From NCBI GenBank assembly GCA_003538615.1, contig DPRT01000055.1:5623-14310 (forward strand): DNA of 8,688 nucleotides, in the 5' to 3' direction. Of the stretch, positions 1-4,965 are shown one piece after another; position 1 is the first letter of the stretch, and the number at the start of each line of letters is the position of its first letter. The translations under genes were made by a program, and so were the position numbers. The DNA comes from Holophagaceae bacterium (lineage in GTDB: Bacteria > Acidobacteriota > Holophagae > Holophagales > Holophagaceae). The notes below the pieces were generated by a model. It ran no database searches. It saw only the letters and a list, made by a program, of their open reading frames with translations, and had not been told where the DNA came from.

Positions 1-213
1 CTGAAACAGCAGACCCTCGCCAGCCTGGAAGCCCTGCTTGATGGCAGCCGTTTCATCCGCATCCACCGCAGCTACATCCTGAACCTCGACCGCCTCGTCC
101 GCGTCGAGCAGGACACCAAGGAACACCGCGACGCCATCCTCCGGGATGGCACCCGCCTGCCCGTGAGCCGGGCCGGCTACCAGCGCCTGCGGGAGCTCTG
201 GGAAGGGATCTGA
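1..213 (+). CDS. LytTR-type response regulator, C-terminal end (5' truncated by window edge)
   Basis: Reading from base 1 in frame 1 gives 70 codons ending in TGA at 211-213. The peptide matches the DNA-binding LytTR domain: FIRIHRSYILNL followed by a beta-hairpin region, then ILRDGTRLPVSR and a closing helix. In this family (AlgR/AgrA/LytR) the domain is a ten-stranded beta fold that inserts loops into the major groove, usually downstream of a CheY-like receiver. The receiver, if present, lies left of the window and is not visible. A typical LytTR domain is about 100 residues, so roughly its last two thirds are seen. A sensor kinase gene would be expected nearby but is not in the window. The family assignment is firm; the target genes are unknown. 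Confidence 0.88.
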   Translation: MKQQTLASLEALLDGSRFIRIHRSYILNLDRLVRVEQDTKEHRDAILRDGTRLPVSRAGYQRLRELWEGI

Positions 214-218
214 CCGCG

Positions 219-234
219 GCCCCGTCGGGGTTTT
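219..234 (+). terminator. Possible weak intrinsic terminator after the LytTR gene
   Basis: Six bases after the TGA stop, CCCC (220-223) and GGGG (227-230) can pair around a three-base GTC loop, and TTTT (231-234) follows. The stem is only four G-C pairs, extendable by G-U pairs that would consume part of the T run. Position and T run suit a terminator for the upstream regulator, but the stem is short. Confidence 0.35.
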
Positions 235-316
235 GATGCGACCTCTAAGGGACCTCAGATCCCGCCGTGCAGCCGGCAGGGATGGTGGTTGCAGTGGCCA
301 CATCGTCCGGAACAGG

Positions 317-347
317 GAAGCCCAGGCGTTTCGACGGCCTGGGCTTC
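317..347. repeat. Strong inverted repeat (11-bp perfect stem, 9-base loop)
   Basis: GAAGCCCAGGC (317-327) is perfectly complementary to GCCTGGGCTTC (337-347). The stem should be stable in RNA from either strand. No T run follows on either strand, so it is not a standard intrinsic terminator. It could help end the convergent transcripts, protect a 3' end, or be a fragment of a dispersed repeat. The 8-mer CGGAACAG occurs just before (308-315) and directly after the left-to-right structure (347-354, sharing base 347 with the stem). Confidence 0.6.
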
Positions 348-526
348 GGAACAGATGCAGTCCGGAGGGGGATTGGCGCAGGCCCGGGCGGCCCCATCCT
401 CCCGGGGATAGAGCGGCTTGATGGGGACGGCCACCCGGATGGTTTTGGCGGCAGGCGCGGCGTTTCCCGGCTTCGGAAGCGGGTGCCCTTTCCGCGGGGC
501 CGTGCCAGGGGTCGCCATGGGGATCG

Positions 527-1741
527 TCAGGCTTCAGGCCGCTTGAAACTCTTCGCCACCTTCTGCATGAGCAGGGGGTCGCCCTCGATCTGGATCTTGC
601 CGGTCATGAAGGCCTCCTGGGCGTTCAGCGTTCCGGTACTCATGGCGACGAAGTCATCGGCCTTGGCTTTGAGGAGCGTATCACAGGGTTTCAGGAGGCG
701 GGGGAAGACCATGCAGGCGCCCTTGCGGATGATCAGGGTGTAGCCCATGTCGTCGATCTGGTAACCCACGGCCGCTTCAAGATCTCCGGCTTTTTCGGCG
801 TTGAAACGCTCAGGCATGGACTCCAGGAGGCCCTGGGCCGGGTTCACGTCCGCGTCGAAATGAGCCGTGTAGGCGGCCACCTTGCTCATATCGCCCTTCA
901 CGGTGATGGCACCGCCCAGCAGGGCCGCCACCAGGTTGAGCTTGCCCGCGTTGAGGGCCGCGAAATCCGCATCGGAGATGCCCAGGGCGGCGCCGCCTTC
1001 GACTTCGCCGGGCCGCACCGACAGGCCCTCGGGACTGAAGTCCAGCCGGTAGGGCACCCCGTCCACCTTCACTTCCAGTGTGCCGCTCGCCCCGCCCTTG
1101 TACCGTTTCCGCAACGTCGCCAGGGCCTTGCCGCCGGGGGTGTCGGGGAAGGTGATCTCAGGCTCGGCGGACCAGCTCTTCCAGGCCTTGCGGAGGAGGC
1201 TCATGTCGCCCGCATAGCGGATCTGTCCCCCCAGCAGGGCCGGACCGGGATCCGAAAGGCCGCAGACCAGTCCCCGCAGCGCAGCTTCGTCGCCGGCCAC
1301 TTCCGCGCCCTCGCCCCAGCTTTCGCCACCCACCGTGACCTTGATGCCCGCCCCCGCCAGCGCCAGACGCGCGGGCACCAGCTCCTTGAGGGGTTTCACC
1401 GGGCCGCCCTGCTTCTGGGGCTTCTTGAAGAACTTGGGGAATTTCTGGAGCAGGCCGAGATCCCCGGTGCCCTTGAGCTTGCCGGTCATGAAGGCCTGCA
1501 TGGGGTCGAGCTTCCCTTCGTTGAGCGCGATCCAGTCCTCGGCGCCGATCACCACCACCGAGGTCGCATCCGCCTTGGCCTCGCGCTTGAGCGAAAAGGC
1601 GCCGTTCTCGATGAGGCAGGTGTAGTCGCCCCCGCCTTCGCCGGTCACCTGGTAGTAGACAGAGACTGTCAGACCCTGCGCCTTCTCGGGGAGGAAGAGC
1701 TCGGGCATGAGCGCAAAGATGCCGTCCACCGTCAAAGCCAT
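527..1741 (-). CDS. Protein of four tandem SCP2-like sterol/lipid-binding repeats
   Basis: This is a 404-residue protein. The start is the ATG at 1741-1739, preceded by GAGGTGG three bases upstream; an in-frame ATG 18 codons earlier has no comparable site. SCP2 folds bind lipids or acyl chains in a hydrophobic cavity. I see four related units, at roughly residues 5-105, 107-192, 195-295 and 302-400. Each ends in a matching signature: AFMTGKLKGTGDLGLL (83-98), ALLGGQIRYAGDMSLL (168-183), ALLGGAITVKGDMSK (273-287) and AFMTGKIQIEGDPLLM (377-392). Units 1 and 4 are closest (both begin MPE-x-F, then EKA and a V-x-YQ strand); unit 2 is shorter and diverged. There is no signal peptide or membrane segment, so it is probably cytosolic. 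A strong terminator upstream separates it from the M56 gene, implying its own promoter in 1742-1824, where I see no clear consensus. Ligand and pathway are unknown. Confidence 0.82.
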   Translation of the reverse strand: MALTVDGIFALMPELFLPEKAQGLTVSVYYQVTGEGGGDYTCLIENGAFSLKREAKADATSVVVIGAEDWIALNEGKLDPMQAFMTGKLKGTGDLGLLQKFPKFFKKPQKQGGPVKPLKELVPARLALAGAGIKVTVGGESWGEGAEVAGDEAALRGLVCGLSDPGPALLGGQIRYAGDMSLLRKAWKSWSAEPEITFPDTPGGKALATLRKRYKGGASGTLEVKVDGVPYRLDFSPEGLSVRPGEVEGGAALGISDADFAALNAGKLNLVAALLGGAITVKGDMSKVAAYTAHFDADVNPAQGLLESMPERFNAEKAGDLEAAVGYQIDDMGYTLIIRKGACMVFPRLLKPCDTLLKAKADDFVAMSTGTLNAQEAFMTGKIQIEGDPLLMQKVAKSFKRPEA

Positions 1742-1824
1742 GATCCACCTCGGAATGTGGGATCGAGCATGGCCGCGCCGCTGGACTTCGCGCAACGGTT
1801 ACCAGGAGTCAGGATTCTTCATGC

Positions 1825-1876
1825 CATTCCCTGCACGCAAAAGGGGCCAGATGGCCCCTTTTGCGTGCAGGGAATG
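1825..1876. terminator. 52-bp perfect palindrome, probable bidirectional terminator
   Basis: The arms 1825-1849 and 1852-1876 are perfectly complementary over 25 bp, around the central bases 1850-1851. The core is AAAAGGGGCC, a short loop, then GGCCCCTTTT: a G/C stem with an A tract before it and a T tract after it on both strands, the classic form of a bidirectional intrinsic terminator. It starts three bases beyond the stop of the minus-strand M56 gene and lies upstream of the SCP2 gene, so it most likely ends the repressor-peptidase transcript. The outer 11 bp of each arm (CATTCCCTGCA and complement) extend past the T tract, which a terminator does not need. Confidence 0.85.
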
Positions 1877-1878
1877 CT

Positions 1879-3195
1879 TCATTTCAGGCGGAACGGCATG
1901 CTGAGCTTGAACCTGGCGGCCACGGGTTTCCCCTTGACCCGGGCAGGCTCGAATTCCCAGTCCCTGGCGTAGCCCACGGCGCAGGCATGCAGTTCTGGCG
2001 GTCCTGAGATGGCCTTGGCCTCTGTCACCTTGCCTTCGACATCGATGACGAGGACCACCACGACGGTGCCCTGGATGCGCTGGGCCTTGGCTTCGGGCGG
2101 ATAGGGAGGCGCATCGGGCTGATGCTTGATACGAATTTTATTGAAGTGCACCTCCACGGGATCCGAAACCGTGGACCCTGGTTTCGGGGCGTCGGAGGCC
2201 GAGAGTGTGGCGATGCCCAGAACAACCGCCAGTAAGAGCGCTGGGATGAAGGTGGCCACAGGGGAGGCTGGAGCATGGGTAGGATGGGCGCGCAACAGTC
2301 GCTGAATTCGGAGCATGAGATGACCTCCACTGGCCGCGGGGGCCAGATCGGGAATCAGGTTCGGTCGGATTCGGAGTTCCTCCAGCCCGACGAGGGCGGA
2401 GGCGTAGAGGATCGGATCGCCGCAGGCCTGCACGGCCGCGTCATCGCAGCAGTGCTCGCGTTCCTGGCGGATACGCCGGGAGAGCCACCAGACGGCGGGG
2501 TGGTAGAACAGCACGGCTTCTGCAAAGGTCTGAACAAGGTTCGCGAGGAAATCGCCTCGTCGGACATGAGCCAACTCATGGGCCAGAAGAGCTTCCAGAG
2601 CCTCGGGAGACAGGGCCAGCAGGGCCGCGGTCGGGACGAGCACCACGGGCTTCAGCCAGCCCAACACCACAAGAGAATCCACCTGGTTTGAAAGCCCCAG
2701 TCGAACGGGAATCATCACGCGGGCGTGGACCCTCAATGCCTCGAACCGCGCCAGCCACTCAGCCGGAGGCGGCTGGAGGCTGCCAAGGCAGGGCCCGTAA
2801 AGCCAGGCCATGGCCTGGCCCACCTGCACGAGCCGGAGGCTGAAACCCAGGATCCAGGCCAGGAACAGCCAGGGAATCCAAGGGCCGAGCACAACGTGCA
2901 GCCGGAATACCCAGCCCCCGAAGCCCCTTCCCTCGCCCAAGGGGGTGATCAAGACCGCATCAGCCGTGGACAGCGGATCGCCGCCGGCCGAGACCCAGGC
3001 CAGGGTTCCGGCGAAGGCGAGGACCAGCAGGCCGAGGGTCGTCGACGCGATGGCGTAGCGGAATTCCGCGGAACGGCGCCGCGCCAGCCAAAGCATCGCC
3101 GCAGCCAGCAGGGCCAGCGCCGCGCCCTGCCAGAGGCTGTGGAGCAGGGCCCAACCGATGGGTTGCAGCAGTGGGAAGGTTGAGAGACCGGTCAT
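1879..3195 (-). CDS. M56 (BlaR1/MecR1-type) membrane zinc metallopeptidase with C-terminal TonB domain
   Basis: This is a 438-residue protein. Hydrophobic segments lie near residues 10-37, 46-70, 96-122 and 313-333, fitting the BlaR1 membrane topology. The zinc protease domain sits before the last one: HELAH at 206-210, followed by YHPAVWWLSRRIRQE (231-245) and EHCCDDAAV (247-255), the usual M56 pattern supplying the third metal ligand. After the last membrane segment and a short linker, residues about 352-438 form a TonB-type C-terminal domain: PPYPPEAKAQRIQGTVVVVL, VIDVEGKV, and WEFEPARVKGKPV. In BlaR1/MecR1 this end is a penicillin-sensing domain, which is absent here. The start codon overlaps the repressor stop as ATGA (3192-3195), indicating translational coupling. 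By family analogy it senses an extracytoplasmic signal and causes cleavage of the BlaI-type repressor. The signal is unknown. The linker is short for a true energy-transducing TonB. Confidence 0.88.
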   Translation of the reverse strand: MTGLSTFPLLQPIGWALLHSLWQGAALALLAAAMLWLARRRSAEFRYAIASTTLGLLVLAFAGTLAWVSAGGDPLSTADAVLITPLGEGRGFGGWVFRLHVVLGPWIPWLFLAWILGFSLRLVQVGQAMAWLYGPCLGSLQPPPAEWLARFEALRVHARVMIPVRLGLSNQVDSLVVLGWLKPVVLVPTAALLALSPEALEALLAHELAHVRRGDFLANLVQTFAEAVLFYHPAVWWLSRRIRQEREHCCDDAAVQACGDPILYASALVGLEELRIRPNLIPDLAPAASGGHLMLRIQRLLRAHPTHAPASPVATFIPALLLAVVLGIATLSASDAPKPGSTVSDPVEVHFNKIRIKHQPDAPPYPPEAKAQRIQGTVVVVLVIDVEGKVTEAKAISGPPELHACAVGYARDWEFEPARVKGKPVAARFKLSMPFRLK

Positions 3196-3578
3196 CGGAC
3201 CCTCCCTTTGACTTCGTTCAACAGCTTGCGGATGTCCTCCAGTTCCTCGGCCGAGGCAGGTTCGGCTTCAAGGGCCTGGAGCACGAGTTCCCGGCGGCTG
3301 CCCGCGAAGGCCTTCTGCAGAAGTTCCTTCAGCAAGCAACGCTGGGTTTCGGCCTCCCCCTGGAGGGGTCTGTAGGTGTGGGAACGCGTACGTTCGTCCC
3401 GCGCCACCAGACCCTTCTCCACCATGATCTGCATGAGCTTCAGCACGGTGGTGTAGCCCATGTCCCGGTCCTTCGACAGTTCGGTATGCACGTCACGGAC
3501 GGTCGAGGGGCCTCGCGACCAGAGCACCCGCAGGATGGCGAGCTCACCATCGGACGGGCGGATGGGCGTGGCGGACAT
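3192..3578 (-). CDS. BlaI/MecI/CopY-family transcriptional repressor
   Basis: This is a 128-residue protein, the usual size for the family. The N-terminal winged helix covers about residues 8-75: LAILRVLWSRGPSTVRDV, then the recognition-helix region MGYTTVLKLMQIMVEKG (40-56) and a wing ending near HTYRPL. The C-terminal helices (about 80-125) should form the dimer interface. I chose the ATG at 3578-3576, which follows GGAG by seven bases. The longer frame starting at 3617 would begin upstream of the promoter's -10 element, so it cannot be the start of a transcript from that promoter. The downstream M56 peptidase overlaps by four bases, the standard partner that relieves repression by proteolysis. 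Two palindromes over the gene's own promoter indicate autoregulation. The regulon beyond this operon is unknown, and no beta-lactamase or copper gene lies nearby. Confidence 0.92.
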   Translation of the reverse strand: MSATPIRPSDGELAILRVLWSRGPSTVRDVHTELSKDRDMGYTTVLKLMQIMVEKGLVARDERTRSHTYRPLQGEAETQRCLLKELLQKAFAGSRRELVLQALEAEPASAEELEDIRKLLNEVKGRVR

Positions 3579-3602
3579 GGCAGCTCCAGGAGGTCTGGAG
3601 AG

Positions 3603-3631
3603 AACATACGAACCCATTCGTAAGTTGTCAA
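3603..3631 (-). promoter_or_regulatory. Sigma70-type promoter of the repressor-peptidase operon
   Basis: On the minus strand, TTGACA (3631-3626) is a perfect -35 box. It is followed by a 17-bp spacer and TATGTT (3608-3603) as a -10 box. Transcription should start near 3596, giving a leader of about 18 bases that contains the repressor's GGAG ribosome-binding site. The A/T-rich stretch stands out in the GC-rich surroundings. Confidence 0.82.
3607..3622. promoter_or_regulatory. Operator 1, BlaI-type palindrome over the promoter
   Basis: TACGAA-cccа-free N4-TTCGTA form a perfect 16-bp palindrome with a four-base centre (3613-3616). It overlaps the -10 box and most of the downstream spacer, so a bound dimer would block RNA polymerase. 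Its core ACGAA-N4-TTCGT is shared with operator 2. That this repressor binds it is inferred from position and symmetry. Confidence 0.78.
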
Positions 3632-3644
3632 CGAATTGATTCGT
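3631..3644. promoter_or_regulatory. Operator 2, second copy of the palindrome
   Basis: ACGAATTGATTCGT is a perfect 14-bp palindrome containing the same ACGAA-N4-TTCGT core as operator 1. It touches the upstream edge of the -35 box. The two centres are 23 bp apart, close to two helical turns, so dimers could sit on roughly the same DNA face and cooperate. Paired operators are typical of the BlaI/MecI family. Confidence 0.75.
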
Positions 3645-3655
3645 ACTATTTGTCC

Positions 3656-4819
3656 CTACCGCATCGACTGGACGAACACCTTGACGTCCTTCCGGGTGGT
3701 CGTGATCTCCAGGTTGCCGGGTTCGGCGGGGATGGCTTCCTCGACCCAGGCCACGAGGTGGCGCGAGCCGAACACCTGGATGGCCTGCCCGAACCGGGAT
3801 TCCAGGCCCGTCCCCAGCGGGAAGACGTATCCTCCCGTAGCAGGCGCGACGGTGCCCAGAAGCCCCTGAACATTCTGGCCGGCCCCGGCTACGGAATAGA
3901 TCGTGACGCCGGCGGCCACCGCTCGCGCCTTCGTTTGCGACTGGATCAGGGTCAAGTCCCGGGTGATGAGGCCGGCGGATTCCGCAGGGCCGCCGAGGTC
4001 TCCGCGCTCCCGCTTGAAGAACTGGGTCATGGCCCGCTTGATGCTGGGGTGGGCCATGTCATCGGATTCACAGCGGGAGAACACCACGAGGTGTTTCTGG
4101 CCCGGCACGGAGGTCAGGGCCTCGATGAGCGAACCCAGGGCCTTGGACTCCCGGGTGACCGTGGCGATGAGGCCGGTGATGAAGGTCGGGCTGTTCAGGT
4201 TGAGGCGATCAAGGACGCTGACGCCCCGCTGGTCATGGGTGCCCTTGGCCCAGCCTGGGGCGCCGGCCTGGAAGCGGGCGAGGAGCGCGTTGAGCGCCTC
4301 CTGGCCCTCGGGCCCTTCCGGCGTGTCGGTGAAGGCGGCCTGGAATCCCATCCCCTGGAGGGTCTCCTTCGGGGACCCCACCAGCCCCTCGGGCAGCATG
4401 TCCGGCACCTTGGCCAGGGCCCTGGCCCACTGGCTGCGCTGGACGGAGAACCCGGGCATCAGCGATTCCAGGGAGTCCTTCCCCCGGGCCACGATCAGCA
4501 CACGGTCCCCCTCGGGCACCTTCGTGAGGAAATCCGCCGCCGCCGTAAAGGCGCCGGCCCGCAGTCCCGTATCGCGGATGGGCTCGAACACCAGCACCCA
4601 GGACTGGAAGGCCGCCGCGGTCTCGGCGGGGGTCTTCAGGAAGGAGATCGGGCGGACCTTCCCGCCGGCCTTCACCGTCAGCTCCGCGGGCTTCAGGTCT
4701 CCCACCAGTCCTCCCCGGGCATCCAGGGCCAGCACCCAGGCCTGCGTGCGCGCGGGGCTGGGCTGGCCTGCGGCGAGGCCCGCTCCGAGGATCAATCCGA
4801 TGCACCAGCGGTGGAACAT
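3656..4819 (-). CDS. Secreted VWFA-related (acidobacterial-type) protein
   Basis: This is a 387-residue protein. The ATG at 4819-4817 follows AAGGAG by six bases, and the frame's extra upstream codons have no support. Residues 1-18 form a signal peptide (hydrophobic GLILGAGLAAG, likely cut near 18/19). Residues 27-62 (AWVLALDARGGLVGDLKPAE and following) resemble the opening strand of the 'VWFA-related acidobacterial domain' family. HLVVFSRCESDD (243-254) and VTIYSVAGAGQN (305-316) followed by APATGGYVF (325-333) match its later strands. The usual metal-binding DxSxS motif is not visible: the equivalent strand appears to be WVLVFEPIRDTG (74-85). Metal-dependent ligand binding is therefore doubtful. 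The function of this family is poorly known; I infer an envelope or extracellular role. It lies directly upstream of the repressor operon on the same strand with no clear terminator between, so read-through is possible. Confidence 0.72.
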   Translation of the reverse strand: MFHRWCIGLILGAGLAAGQPSPARTQAWVLALDARGGLVGDLKPAELTVKAGGKVRPISFLKTPAETAAAFQSWVLVFEPIRDTGLRAGAFTAAADFLTKVPEGDRVLIVARGKDSLESLMPGFSVQRSQWARALAKVPDMLPEGLVGSPKETLQGMGFQAAFTDTPEGPEGQEALNALLARFQAGAPGWAKGTHDQRGVSVLDRLNLNSPTFITGLIATVTRESKALGSLIEALTSVPGQKHLVVFSRCESDDMAHPSIKRAMTQFFKRERGDLGGPAESAGLITRDLTLIQSQTKARAVAAGVTIYSVAGAGQNVQGLLGTVAPATGGYVFPLGTGLESRFGQAIQVFGSRHLVAWVEEAIPAEPGNLEITTTRKDVKVFVQSMR

Positions 4820-4965
4820 GCGAGGCTCCTTGCTTTGAGGATTGGAAGATCCCCATTGCACCACGCGGCGCTCCCGTTGCCCAGCCCCCCTCGGTCGAGG
4901 CGCGCTGTGTGGCCTCCACCCAAGATTCCTGGGACCAGGCGGCCATCCCTGGCCACAATCGTCCC

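Larger units (their letters stand above)
214..526. other. Intergenic stretch between convergent genes; no convincing gene
   Basis: This 313-base gap separates the plus-strand LytTR gene from the minus-strand SCP2 gene, so both transcripts run into it. It holds a weak T-tailed hairpin near 220-234 and a strong hairpin at 317-347. A minus-strand frame (518-255, 87 codons) is open, but its ATG has no Shine-Dalgarno sequence and its codon choice becomes less biased toward its end. I do not recognise the product and do not annotate it as a gene. Confidence 0.6.

Noticed and set aside
860..1972. 370-codon plus-strand frame across the SCP2 gene and terminator
   Set aside because: It runs through the SCP2 gene in antisense and through the perfect hairpin, has no recognisable domain, and is rich in H, R, Q and G like other shadow frames.
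3192..3578. Calling the repressor-peptidase pair a beta-lactam resistance system
   Set aside because: No beta-lactamase or PBP2a gene is present, and the sensor lacks a penicillin-binding domain. BlaI-type repressors paired with M56 peptidases are common outside resistance loci.
3579..3617. Upstream ATG at 3617 as the repressor start (13 extra residues)
   Set aside because: It lies upstream of the promoter's -10 box and inside the operator, has no ribosome site and adds residues atypical of the family. The ATG at 3578 has GGAG and the expected length.
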